Below, in pieces: positions 17,510-25,887 of a stretch of 59,107 nt of DNA (the stretch's first letter is position 1; each line of letters starts with the position of its first letter). The position numbers were made by a program, and so were the translations under genes. The stretch is from Clostridiaceae bacterium (GTDB taxonomy: Bacteria; Bacillota; Clostridia; Acetivibrionales; DTU013), in the NCBI GenBank assembly GCA_012519745.1, contig JAAYPO010000038.1, forward strand, positions 1 through 59,107. Reading direction: 5' to 3'. Below the pieces are notes generated by a model. That model saw only the letters and a list, made by a program, of their open reading frames with translations, searched no databases and was not told the origin of the DNA.

Positions 17510-18289
17510 ATGGTACGTGGTTTGTACACATCGGGCTGGAGCATGCTGGCCCTTGAAAAAAAGATGGATATCATTTCGAATAATATGGCTAATTCCAGTA
17601 CGAACGGATATAAAAAGGATACCGTCGTTCTCGAAAGCTTTCCCGAAGCTTTGACCAAGATAGTCAGGGATCGCAGCACAGCATCCGGCAGGCCCAGAAA
17701 CATAGGTACCATGGAGCTTGGCAGCGATGTGGGCACGGTCCACACCTACTTTACACAGGGGCAGCTGAATAAAACCGACAACGAACTTGATCTTGCCATC
17801 AGGGACAGTGATAATGCGTTTTTTACGGTCGCAGTGCCTGACAACGACGGAAATATCAGGGCCTTCTTTACAAGGGACGGTTCTTTTGCAAAGGGAATGA
17901 ACAACAGTCTGGTGACAAGCGAAGGATATACGGTGCTTGGTGAAAATGGTCCCATTTTGCTTTACGATGGACCGTTCACAGTCAGTGACGACGGAACGGT
18001 CATCCAGGACGGTGAAGTGATCGACAGATTGCTTATCACCGAGTTCGTGGATACAACTGATTTGCGGAAATATGGATACAATCTTCTCCAGGCCGACGGC
18101 AATGCACAGACACGCGGGTTTTCAGGAACCATACAGCAGGGCTTCACGGAGCTTTCCAATGTCAATGTCATACGTGAAATGGTAGATATGATCACGGTCA
18201 TGCGTTCTTATGAGGCCAATCAGAGAGTACTGCAGGCAATAGACAGCACATTGGACAAGGCCGTCAATCAGGTTGGATCCGTCAGATGA
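17510..18289 (+). CDS. flhO: Flagellar rod protein FlhO/FlgF-like
   Basis: 259-aa protein of the flagellar basal-body rod/hook family, exported through the flagellar type III apparatus (no signal peptide). The N-terminal rod signature is GLYTSGWSMLALEKKMDII then NNMANSSTNGYKKD, and the C-terminal family signature SNVNVIREMVDMITVMRSYEANQRVLQ is intact. AAGGAG precedes ATG 17510. It is followed by the FlgG-type gene flhP, as in Bacillus, where the pair sits after mbl away from the main fla/che operon. FlgF versus FlhO naming is a matter of synteny. Confidence 0.9.
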   Translation: MVRGLYTSGWSMLALEKKMDIISNNMANSSTNGYKKDTVVLESFPEALTKIVRDRSTASGRPRNIGTMELGSDVGTVHTYFTQGQLNKTDNELDLAIRDSDNAFFTVAVPDNDGNIRAFFTRDGSFAKGMNNSLVTSEGYTVLGENGPILLYDGPFTVSDDGTVIQDGEVIDRLLITEFVDTTDLRKYGYNLLQADGNAQTRGFSGTIQQGFTELSNVNVIREMVDMITVMRSYEANQRVLQAIDSTLDKAVNQVGSVR

Positions 18290-18388
18290 TATTTCGGCCA
18301 TAGCAGCTAATGGCTCATAACATGTAAAAGCTTAAGCCCCTGCTATAGACGCAGGGTGGCATACAGATACACGGGAGGTAATCATATC

Positions 18389-19189
18389 ATGATGAGAGCG
18401 CTTTGGACAGCAGCTTCAGGAATGAATGCGCAGCAGATGAATGTGGATGTGATCGCAAATAATCTGGCAAATGTAAATACAACAGCATTTAAAAAGGAAC
18501 GGATCGAATTCAAGGATCTGTTGTATGAAACGATGGACAGGGCAAGGGTGCTGGACGAGGGCGGCAAGCCTGTCAATCTGCAGGTCGGCCATGGTACGAT
18601 GGCGGTGGCTACGGTAAGGGATTTTGAAAAGGGAAGCCCGGAAGAGACCGGAAACCCGCTGGATTTCTATATCGACGGCGATGCCTTCTTCATGGTGGAG
18701 GGCCCGTCGGGTGAGATCAACTATACAAGGGACGGTACCTTCAAGATCAGTCTGACCGATATGGGGAAAATGCTGACCACTGCGGACGGGTATCCCGTAC
18801 TTGATGAGGCCGGTATGCCGATAATCATAGATGTGGATCTTTCGGACCTGAAGGTCGCACAGAACGGAGAGCTCAGCTACATCGATGAAGAGGGCTTGTC
18901 CATACCGACAGGGCAGGTATTGGGGCTTGTGTACTTTGAAAACCGGAACGGACTTGAGGCTATGGGCAGGAACCTGTACAAGGCTACACAGGCCGCAGGG
19001 GAGCCGGTACTGGCGTTGGATTCCACCCAGGTCAGTCTTGTGATGCAGAATTTTATCGAATCATCCAATGTAAAGACCGTTGAGGAAATGGTCAAGCTCA
19101 TAGTGGCACAAAGAGCGTATGAACTCAACTCCAAGGCGATCCAGTCCTCGGATGAAATGATGGGGATCGCAAATAACCTTAGAAGATAA
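18389..19189 (+). CDS. flhP: Flagellar distal rod protein FlhP/FlgG-like
   Basis: 266-aa rod protein. The N-terminus MMRALWTAASGMNAQQMNVD and NNLANVNTTAFKKERIEF are classic FlgG; the C-terminus MQNFIESSNVKTVEEMVKLI and AQRAYELNSKAIQSSDEM are also family signatures. GGGAGGT at 18373-18379 places the start at ATG 18389 or 18392; an earlier in-frame ATG at 18356 lacks a ribosome site. It lies about 100 bases after flhO and 27 bases before the rod-binding gene, so all three are probably one operon. Confidence 0.92.
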   Translation: MMRALWTAASGMNAQQMNVDVIANNLANVNTTAFKKERIEFKDLLYETMDRARVLDEGGKPVNLQVGHGTMAVATVRDFEKGSPEETGNPLDFYIDGDAFFMVEGPSGEINYTRDGTFKISLTDMGKMLTTADGYPVLDEAGMPIIIDVDLSDLKVAQNGELSYIDEEGLSIPTGQVLGLVYFENRNGLEAMGRNLYKATQAAGEPVLALDSTQVSLVMQNFIESSNVKTVEEMVKLIVAQRAYELNSKAIQSSDEMMGIANNLRR

Positions 19190-19216
19190 AATGTGATATA
19201 CTTGTAAAGGGCGAAA

Positions 19217-19639
19217 ATGAATATGGATATAGGTAAAGTAGACAGCAGCATAATGAGCAGTGTCATAAAAAATGCAAGCAGCGCAGCGGCCCAGTCGGCC
19301 GGCGATGATTTTGCAAAAAGGCTGGAGGCTGCCGCAAGGAACAGTGACGACAGGGAACTGAAAAAGGCCTGCCAGGAATTTGAGGCGCTTATGCTGGACA
19401 TGGTCTATAAGCAGATGAAGGCAACGATAATCAAGTCCGAGCTTATAAAAGAGGAGCTCGGCAGGGAAATATTCCAGTCCATGCTCGATGAAAAGCTGGT
19501 AGAGCAGGCATCAAAGACAGGGAGTCTCGGCCTTGCCGATTCGCTTTACAAGCAGCTGTCCAGGCAGTATGGCAGGAAGACCTCAATAATTGACGGAGAT
19601 ACAAGGAAAAGTGAGACACCGGTTGAAGAAGACGAATAG
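19217..19639 (+). CDS. FlgJ-type rod-binding protein
   Basis: 140-aa protein consisting essentially of the rod-binding domain found at the N-terminus of proteobacterial FlgJ, without a muramidase domain. The core is ELKKACQEFEALMLDMVYKQ (about residues 52-71) followed by ELIKEELGREIFQSMLDEKL and a GLADSLYKQL ending. It likely caps or scaffolds rod assembly. The reading frame runs past the start of the downstream glycosidase gene, overlapping it by about 30 bases, so the two are translationally linked. Confidence 0.85.
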   Translation: MNMDIGKVDSSIMSSVIKNASSAAAQSAGDDFAKRLEAAARNSDDRELKKACQEFEALMLDMVYKQMKATIIKSELIKEELGREIFQSMLDEKLVEQASKTGSLGLADSLYKQLSRQYGRKTSIIDGDTRKSETPVEEDE

Positions 19640-20822
19640 TAAAAATGCAAAATATGTATATATAGCGCTGATAGTCGCCCTCGCATTAGCTGTTGCAGGG
19701 CTTTTTTTATTTTGGCCCGGCAAAGGCGATATCCAGGCTCCTGTTGAGGAGGAGCCCGGTTTGGAGGAAGAGCCTTCGGTGCCCCAGCCGGAAGAGCCCA
19801 GGGAGGATCCCGTCAAATATATACACCACTCTGAGACTATCAATGGGCTGAAGCAGGAGATCAATATCCTTGAGATCGATCCGGGAGATCCCCGGGTACA
19901 GATCAAGCCGGTGTTATCCCATGATCTGATTTACGGTTATGAGCTGCTGAGCAAGATGTCAGCCCGGAAAAATGCCTATGCGGCTGTCAATGGGGGGTTC
20001 TTCCGGGATTTTGGGCTGCCCTCCGGAATGGTCGTCATCGACGGTGAGCTCTACTCTGCAGCAACAGGGGATTATCCTATTTTTATTATCAGAGACGGAA
20101 AGGCGGAGCTCAACATTTTCGACAGCGAATTGTCGTTATTGTATGGCGGCAGCATAGCTGCGGCAGGAGATGAGGGCTATGAAAGGCTGCATGTCGACAA
20201 TATCAATTTTCCTGCCAAAGGAAACCAGACTGTCGTCTATACACCTGTATACGGACGAAACAACAGAGCCGATCGTAAAAACATCACAGTTACCGTCGAA
20301 GACGGTATTGTAACCAGAATAGCAGACTATGAGAAGGCAGTGCCCATACCTGAAAACGGCATGCTGATCACTTTCTACAATACGGCAAAATATGCGGGCA
20401 TAGAACTGCCAATTAAGGTGGGAGACGCTGCCAAATTGACACACAGCCCTGACATGACCGGAAATGTGCAGGCGTATGAGTGTGGCTGCATGCTTGTTGA
20501 GAATGGTATTTCAGTCGTCGGTGAAAGCGATCCGTGGGTGGGAGTGCTTACGAATCACGACCCAAGGACCGCGGTAGGCATAAAGGAAGACGGGACAGTC
20601 ATACTGCTGACTGTGGACGGCAGGCAGCCGGGGTACAGTGCCGGTTTTACCGGACGGGAGCTGGCGGATTATCTTATCAGCCTTGGCGCAGTGGACGCGG
20701 CTATGCTTGACGGCGGCGCCTCGACGGAAATGCTGCTGGAAGGGCAGCTTGTCAGCAGACCCTCCTACAAAGGTCAGGAACGGGAGGTTGCCGGAGGAAT
20801 ACTGGTCCTGCTCGGGAAATGA
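19611..20822 (+). CDS. Phosphodiester glycosidase (NAGPA-domain) family exported protein
   Basis: About 403-aa protein with an N-terminal transmembrane or signal-anchor helix (about residues 14-35), a Glu/Pro-rich linker (about 40-65), and a NAGPA (DUF2233) domain. Family marks are AAVNGGFFRDFG, DPRTAVGIKEDG and the C-terminal AMLDGGASTEMLLEG with the catalytic-site Asp-Gly-Gly. Known members cleave phosphodiester-linked sugars. The start is uncertain because it lies inside the flgJ-like gene: GTG 19611 after ACAAGGA is preferred; TTG 19590 and TTG 19623 are alternatives. Position directly after flagellar rod genes is unusual; a role on a wall or teichoic-acid-like substrate is inference. Confidence 0.82.
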   Translation: MRHRLKKTNSKNAKYVYIALIVALALAVAGLFLFWPGKGDIQAPVEEEPGLEEEPSVPQPEEPREDPVKYIHHSETINGLKQEINILEIDPGDPRVQIKPVLSHDLIYGYELLSKMSARKNAYAAVNGGFFRDFGLPSGMVVIDGELYSAATGDYPIFIIRDGKAELNIFDSELSLLYGGSIAAAGDEGYERLHVDNINFPAKGNQTVVYTPVYGRNNRADRKNITVTVEDGIVTRIADYEKAVPIPENGMLITFYNTAKYAGIELPIKVGDAAKLTHSPDMTGNVQAYECGCMLVENGISVVGESDPWVGVLTNHDPRTAVGIKEDGTVILLTVDGRQPGYSAGFTGRELADYLISLGAVDAAMLDGGASTEMLLEGQLVSRPSYKGQEREVAGGILVLLGK

Positions 20823-20850
20823 TTTTTATCAGTGGAACACTTTTCACATT

Positions 20851-20897
20851 TTGGAAGTCTAATATTTGGTACTGTAATTTTTAACAAAAATATTAGA
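20851..20897 (+). promoter_or_regulatory. SigA-type promoter with overlapping operator-like dyad
   Basis: TTGGAA (20851-20856), 16-base spacer, TGTAAT (20873-20878) upstream of the SLH protein gene at 20916. A perfect 10-bp inverted repeat, TCTAATATTT (20858-20867) with AAATATTAGA (20888-20897), straddles the -10 element, as an operator would. Confidence 0.45.
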
Positions 20898-20915
20898 TGA
20901 AAAGGGTGGATAATC

Positions 20916-23081
20916 GTGAAAAGGAATATCGCCGCATTACTGTCATTTATCTTGATTTTTACACTTCTGATCCCATTACAGGGCTTTGCCGCTGAAATGG
21001 ACAAAGAGCTGGAGAATGCGATAAAGATTGTGAAGACCAAATTCTCCATACCCGAAGACTATAAGTTCACCTCAAATATCAGCACAGCGGAGACGAGGAA
21101 GGTCTATTATCTCAACTGGCGCAGCAATGATACTGTGAACATGAGCAGTATCAATGCTTCTGTTGATGATAAGGGCATGATCCTCAATTACAGCAGATAT
21201 CTGCCGAATGATTACAAGCAGACAAAAAGACTCCCGTCCTTGAGCAGGGCAGAGGCAAAGGACAAAGCGGACGAGTACATAGAGCACATTGCTCCCGGAC
21301 TTACCAAGGAGCTCAAGTATGAGGAAGATTATCAGGACAACATAATGGATTCCAGTTATTATCTAAACTATTACAGGATCGTTGACGGAGTGCCGTATTA
21401 CAGCGACAGGGTCAACGTTACCATCAGCCGTGAGAGTGGCGACTTGCAGGGGTATTCCCGAAATTGGTCCCCGGATCTGGAGTTCCCTTCATCCAAGGGG
21501 GCTGTCAGCCTTGAAGAAGCAGAAGCTGCTTATGTTGAGGACCTTGGCCTTAGATTGATATACAGCTACTCGATGGAGGATGATGTACTTAAAACCTTCC
21601 CGTTATATGCTCCCATATATGACAACAGCGATTTTGCAGTCGATGCTTTCACAGGCAAAAGGTACCGCCTGACATCCAGAGTCTATTTACGGGGCTTAGG
21701 AGACTACGGAGCAGTGAATAATTCTATGAAAGAGATGGTACAGTTTGTTGCCGGAGAAGTGAGACTCAATCCGGAAGAACTGAAAGCAGTAGAGGATGCC
21801 GGTAAGCTGATGGATGAGAAAAAGGCGGAGGAGCTTGCCCGCAAAACAGAATTTTTGAATATTACCGACGATTATGAGCTCGAGAGCTACTACCTCAGTC
21901 CAAACTGGCCTGATAACAAGGAATACATTTGGTCGCTGCAGTTCAGGAAGCCCTCAAAGGACGAGAAATACGAATATATAAGCGTGTCGATGAATGCCAG
22001 GACAGGCGTTGTCACGAGTTTCTATAAAAACCCTGAGGACAACGGCGGCAAGAAACAGCCGGTAAATGACATTACCAAGGCAAAGGCAGTCACGGACGCG
22101 TTCCTTTCCAAATATTATCCCCAGTATTACAGGCTGCTTGAATATTACAGGGTCGCCAATGAAGAATACCTGGCCGACAAAACTCTGCCTGCCAGCTATT
22201 ACAACATCACATATACGAGGCTTGCCAATGGTGTGCCTTTCCCGGATAACGGTGTGAGCTTCAACTATGACAACCTCACCGGTGAGATAAACAGCTTCAA
22301 TTTGAGCTGGTTTGAGACCGAATTTCCATCAGTTGAAAAAGTAATAGGGGTGCCTGCTGCAACTGAAAGACTGTTTGAAAAAGTAGGGCTTGGAATGGAG
22401 TACAGGTACGAATACCCCAAAGAAGCAGAGCTCATGATATTGAAAGAGGGTCAGGCCACAGGGAAAACGGTACTGCTCTACATGCTCAAGCCCGGCAAAC
22501 CGTTGTATATCGATGCATTTACCGGAAATATCGTATACAGGAGCGGCGAAGAGTATAAGGAAACGACGAAGGTCGGCTATACAGATATCAAGGGACATTA
22601 TGCCGAGAAGCAGATAAGCGTGCTGGCAGAGTTCGGGATCTATCTGGACGGAAGCGAATTCAAGCCGTCTGAAGAAATGACCCAGAAGGATTTCTTCACA
22701 TATCTTTCAAAGACACTGAATTATTATGGCCCTGTTCTGACCGAAAAGAGCACACAGAAGGATATTGACGAAATGTATGCCTACCTGATCAGGGAAGGGA
22801 TCGTAAAAGAAGCTGAGAAATCACCCGGCAGCGCGGTAACGAGGGAGGAAGCGGTCAAATTCATCATAAGGGCCCTCAAGTATGACAAGGTTGCCGATAT
22901 CAAGGGCATATTCAGCGTCAGCTTCAGTGACAAGGCAAGCATAAGCCCGGACCTGTATGGTTATGTTGCTATAGCATCAGGCCTTGGAATAGTAAGCGGA
23001 GACGGAAAGGATTTCAATCCGAAGAAGAACATCAAAAGAGGCGAATGCGCCGTAATGATATATAATTATCTGCAGCTGTAA
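20916..23081 (+). CDS. YcdB/YcdC-repeat surface protein with SLH domain
   Basis: 721-aa exported protein. The signal peptide (about 1-25, ending GFAA) is followed by two PepSY-like YcdB/YcdC modules (about residues 30-290 and 320-560) with typical NYYRIVDGVPYYSDRVNVTI and YTRLANGVPFPDNGVSFNYD lines, then SLH-like repeats (about 565-721) including GYTDIKGHYAEKQISVLAEF and FNPKKNIKRGECAVMIYNYL. The start is GTG 20916 after AAAGGGTGG. This is the third SLH protein in the window. PepSY-like modules are often linked to protease inhibition or metal and ligand binding; no enzyme motif is seen. Confidence 0.85.
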   Translation: MKRNIAALLSFILIFTLLIPLQGFAAEMDKELENAIKIVKTKFSIPEDYKFTSNISTAETRKVYYLNWRSNDTVNMSSINASVDDKGMILNYSRYLPNDYKQTKRLPSLSRAEAKDKADEYIEHIAPGLTKELKYEEDYQDNIMDSSYYLNYYRIVDGVPYYSDRVNVTISRESGDLQGYSRNWSPDLEFPSSKGAVSLEEAEAAYVEDLGLRLIYSYSMEDDVLKTFPLYAPIYDNSDFAVDAFTGKRYRLTSRVYLRGLGDYGAVNNSMKEMVQFVAGEVRLNPEELKAVEDAGKLMDEKKAEELARKTEFLNITDDYELESYYLSPNWPDNKEYIWSLQFRKPSKDEKYEYISVSMNARTGVVTSFYKNPEDNGGKKQPVNDITKAKAVTDAFLSKYYPQYYRLLEYYRVANEEYLADKTLPASYYNITYTRLANGVPFPDNGVSFNYDNLTGEINSFNLSWFETEFPSVEKVIGVPAATERLFEKVGLGMEYRYEYPKEAELMILKEGQATGKTVLLYMLKPGKPLYIDAFTGNIVYRSGEEYKETTKVGYTDIKGHYAEKQISVLAEFGIYLDGSEFKPSEEMTQKDFFTYLSKTLNYYGPVLTEKSTQKDIDEMYAYLIREGIVKEAEKSPGSAVTREEAVKFIIRALKYDKVADIKGIFSVSFSDKASISPDLYGYVAIASGLGIVSGDGKDFNPKKNIKRGECAVMIYNYLQL

Positions 23082-23090
23082 TTAGGTACA

Positions 23091-23150
23091 GGAGTCAGGC
23101 TTGCGTAGTCCACTTATTTGAAAATCAGGGAATTGCGTAAGCCTGACCCC
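23091..23150. repeat. REP-like hairpin element downstream of the SLH gene
   Basis: GTCAGGCTT (23094-23102) pairs perfectly with AAGCCTGAC (23139-23147), extendable to 12 bp with one mismatch (23091-23102 with 23139-23150). TTGCGTA is repeated directly on both inner sides (23101 and 23133). GGAG sits at the outer 5' base. Length (54-60 bp) and shape resemble small palindromic dispersed repeats. It lies between convergent genes (the SLH gene and yabG) and could also aid termination, though no T tract follows. Confidence 0.5.
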
Positions 23151-23154
23151 GATC

Positions 23155-23967
23155 TTATACTATATAATGTCCCCTGGTTTTTACTCCGCCGATGCCCCGG
23201 GAGCCGGACTGTGTCAGTCTGGCTATTTTTTCCGGTGTCACAAAGACCCTCGAATCTGTCAGAGCTATCCTGTCACCTACCTTTGCCGGGTCGAGGGCAT
23301 GTATCAGTATCCTTCCGGGAGAGCTGGCAAAGTTGGCGCCGGCTTCCATGATCCCTTCATAATATGACTGGCACGCACCGGAAAATATACAGAGCTTGTT
23401 TAGATCAGCTTCGTACTTTCTGGCCTCAGTGGCGGTTTGTATAAAGTATCGTGAATTTCTGTAGCTGTCGATGGAGTTCATCTTTGATGCGTTTTTTTTC
23501 AGACCGTCATGGCCGGTGGATATCAAAATATCAGCTTTAGTCCTGTTTAGCAGAGCTCTTACTTTGCCGGGCTGCTCGCTTTCGGGAATCACATGCCCAT
23601 AGGCTTTTATTTTAGCATCTCTATAGTAATTCATACACATTTCCAAAAAATCTGAGCTTGAGTCCAGATGAAGTATTGTGCCGGGCTTGCCCCTGACCTT
23701 CTTGACCAGCTGGAAGGGCGATATGGACCTGGCCATATGGTGTATGCCTCTCTGTGAAAGTCTGCTTTGCAGCTCCTTTCGAATTTCTTCAGGTCTCCTC
23801 GGCTCCAGATCGTATTCATCTGAGTCTGCAATGATCCTGTATAACATGCCCCTGAGCACATAAACCCTTCGGCCGTTCCTGCCTACAAATATATCGGAAA
23901 TTTGGAAGCTAATATCGCCTCCGTAAGATTTTCTTGCGACATAATCTCCAACCCTTAAAGAATCCAT
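23155..23967 (-). CDS. yabG: Sporulation-specific protease YabG
   Basis: 270-aa protein of the YabG family, a spore-coat-processing cysteine-type protease. Family marks: N-terminus SLRVGDYVARKSYGGDISF, a central HLDSS segment, ADILISTGHDGLKK, and the cysteine-bearing CIFSGACQSYYEGIMEAGAN followed by SSPGRILIHALDP. The start at 23967 follows GAAGGGTGG; longer in-frame extensions upstream encode cysteine-rich nonsense and are rejected. It is monocistronic. In other spore formers yabG is made late in the mother cell. Confidence 0.92.
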   Translation of the reverse strand: MDSLRVGDYVARKSYGGDISFQISDIFVGRNGRRVYVLRGMLYRIIADSDEYDLEPRRPEEIRKELQSRLSQRGIHHMARSISPFQLVKKVRGKPGTILHLDSSSDFLEMCMNYYRDAKIKAYGHVIPESEQPGKVRALLNRTKADILISTGHDGLKKNASKMNSIDSYRNSRYFIQTATEARKYEADLNKLCIFSGACQSYYEGIMEAGANFASSPGRILIHALDPAKVGDRIALTDSRVFVTPEKIARLTQSGSRGIGGVKTRGHYIV

Positions 23968-24212
23968 ATGACCACCCTTCACGATTTTACATAAATAGAT
24001 AGTACATAATATGAAGGAAGCCATATATTGGGAACAAAGGATGTGAAATAATATAGTGTGAAAGGTGTTTCCCGTAAGGGATGCATAGACGTGCAGGCTC
24101 TGTTCCCGGCAGTCCTGCCGGATAAGCTGTGATACAAAAAAGTGCATAAAAAAAGAGCGGTCTGATACTCCGATCTGCTAATATGTCAGTTTGTGATATG
24201 TGATGGATACAG

Positions 24213-24770
24213 CTATACCTCTCTGACAGCTGCCATTATCATTTCTGCAACCTGCTCAACGGAAATCGATGTTGCATCGATTATCAAATCGTAATTCTCC
24301 GGCTTTGAGCAATCAACACCGTATTTACTGATATATCTTAGATTTTCGCTTTTTTTTCTCTCGATCAGACAGTTCATGGCGTCCTCAAGGCCTTTATAGG
24401 TCTCAACCTTGCCTCTTTGGTCATTCATGACCCTGCGTGCCGCTTCCTCCGGCTCCACGGATAGATATACCTTGAAGGAATCCGGCACGAAATGCCAGGC
24501 CATCCTTGAGTCAAGCACCATGTTTTCGTCGCGCCTTCCTATCATGGTGAGCTCTGTGTCTATCTCCTCATCGATTTCAGGATGAGATTCCATGTATTTA
24601 TTAAAGGCCAGGACATCCATATTATATTTCTGCGCAAGAGAGCGCTGAATCTGGCCGATGGAATACACATTCAGACCGTAGGTCTCCTTAAGATACTTGC
24701 AAACAGTGGATTTACCGCTTCCCAAATCACCAGTGATAGATATTTTTATTTTTTTTCCGGCTTCGCTCAT
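24213..24770 (-). CDS. Cytidylate-kinase-like P-loop nucleotide kinase
   Basis: 185-aa cytoplasmic kinase. P-loop GDLGSGKST at about residues 14-22, a nucleotide-binding SIGQIQRSLAQKY helix, the LDSRMAWHFVPDSFKVYLSV core (an AAA/CMP-kinase type Asp-Ser-Arg), and the lid ARRVMNDQRGKVETY. This pattern fits the cytidylate-kinase-like family (Cytidylate_kin2), which is often annotated as CMP/dCMP kinase but is separate from Cmk proper. GAGGGAG precedes the start. It is monocistronic; the natural substrate is not certain. Confidence 0.78.
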   Translation of the reverse strand: MSEAGKKIKISITGDLGSGKSTVCKYLKETYGLNVYSIGQIQRSLAQKYNMDVLAFNKYMESHPEIDEEIDTELTMIGRRDENMVLDSRMAWHFVPDSFKVYLSVEPEEAARRVMNDQRGKVETYKGLEDAMNCLIERKKSENLRYISKYGVDCSKPENYDLIIDATSISVEQVAEMIMAAVREV

Positions 24771-25003
24771 TTCGATTCTCCCTCTGCAGGTTTAAAGAGA
24801 TTATAACAAATAGGATGCCATTTTTCCACTTTTTCAATAAGAAAAATGTCTGAATAGAATGGGGTAAACAGCATATCACTATTACAAAAACTATATCAGT
24901 ACAGCAGGAACTTGCAAGGTATGTGTCGAAAGGATGATTACCGTCAGATCATGCCCCATTTATGTCAACTACTATTCTATTGTTAATAAAAGGAGTTTGG
25001 GAT

Positions 25004-25741
25004 ATGAAGGATATAGCGCAGGAATTCATGGAATTCACAAAATATAAATATCTGGGAGAGTCCGAACAGTTACAGGGATTGCCGCAGCCGCCGGCAGAAG
25101 CGGAATATGACCTCGAGAAGCCGAAAATCGGCCTGCCTTCACCGGATTCACTGCCCTTCGGGAAAATAGCGCTCATAGACGCACTTAATAAGAGAAGGAG
25201 CCTGAGAAATTTCTCCGACATAGCTATGACTATGGAAGAACTATCATTCCTGTTATGGTGCACGCAAGGTGTAAAGAAGAGCAAATCAGGCTTACAGCCG
25301 GTATTGCGTACTGTCCCCTCTGCCGGAGCAAGGCATGCTTTTGAAACATATATGCTCATCAATAATGTGGAGGGGCTTCGGCCGGGACTGTACAGATATC
25401 TTGCATTTGAACACAAACTGATCATGCTTGACGAAGATACCGGCATTGCGGGGAGGATCACGGCCTGCTGTTTGGGACAGGGCATGGTCGGCAGATGTGC
25501 CGCTGCTTTTTTCTGGGCTGCTGTGGCGGAAAGGATGACATGGCGTTATGATACAAGGGGGTACAGATACCTCCATCTGGACGCAGGACATGTATGCCAG
25601 AACCTGTATCTTGCTGCTGAGTCGTTGGATTGCGGTGCCTGCGCAATAGGCGCTTATGATGATGATGAACTCAACAGTGCCCTGGGGCTTGATGGAGAAC
25701 GGCAGTTTATCATATATTCTGCAGTTGTCGGTAAGCGATGA
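25004..25741 (+). CDS. SagB-type nitroreductase-fold oxidoreductase
   Basis: 245-aa protein of the SagB/ThcOx dehydrogenase family (FMN-dependent nitroreductase fold). Visible features: IDALNKRRSLRNFSD (the Arg-Arg-Ser-Arg FMN-phosphate contact), ELSFLLWCTQGV, TVPSAGARHAFETYM, and the C-terminal LHLDAGHVCQNLYLAAESL and CGACAIGAYDD. Start ATG 25004 has AAAGGAG 10 bases upstream (24988-24994); an earlier in-frame ATG at 24962 lies before that site. No precursor peptide, cyclodehydratase or radical-SAM gene is adjacent, so a peptide-modification role is not supported here; a stand-alone oxidoreductase is more likely. Confidence 0.85.
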   Translation: MKDIAQEFMEFTKYKYLGESEQLQGLPQPPAEAEYDLEKPKIGLPSPDSLPFGKIALIDALNKRRSLRNFSDIAMTMEELSFLLWCTQGVKKSKSGLQPVLRTVPSAGARHAFETYMLINNVEGLRPGLYRYLAFEHKLIMLDEDTGIAGRITACCLGQGMVGRCAAAFFWAAVAERMTWRYDTRGYRYLHLDAGHVCQNLYLAAESLDCGACAIGAYDDDELNSALGLDGERQFIIYSAVVGKR

Positions 25742-25755
25742 CAAGAAGTATTTTA

Positions 25756-25784
25756 TTGTTTTATTTGCCCCAATATACTATAAT
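25756..25784 (+). promoter_or_regulatory. SigA-type promoter of the chemoreceptor gene
   Basis: TTGTTT (25756-25761), 17-base spacer, perfect TATAAT (25779-25784). The leader to the start codon at 25888 is about 97 bases. Confidence 0.6.
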
Positions 25785-25887
25785 GAAATAAATAGTAATT
25801 TTTGGTGGACTAACATGCCGACATTTGTGTAATTTCAGGAAATACTAGCAGTTACAAGCACAATGTGTCAAAAGGGGTGTCTTATCG

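Noticed and set aside
18330-18358. CCCTGC...GCAGGG hairpin between flhO and flhP as terminator
   Set aside because: Six base pairs without a T tract, inside what looks like a single operon.
25004-25741. SagB-type protein as part of a peptide natural-product cluster
   Set aside because: No precursor peptide, cyclodehydratase, YcaO or exporter gene lies nearby; the neighbours are a kinase and a chemoreceptor.
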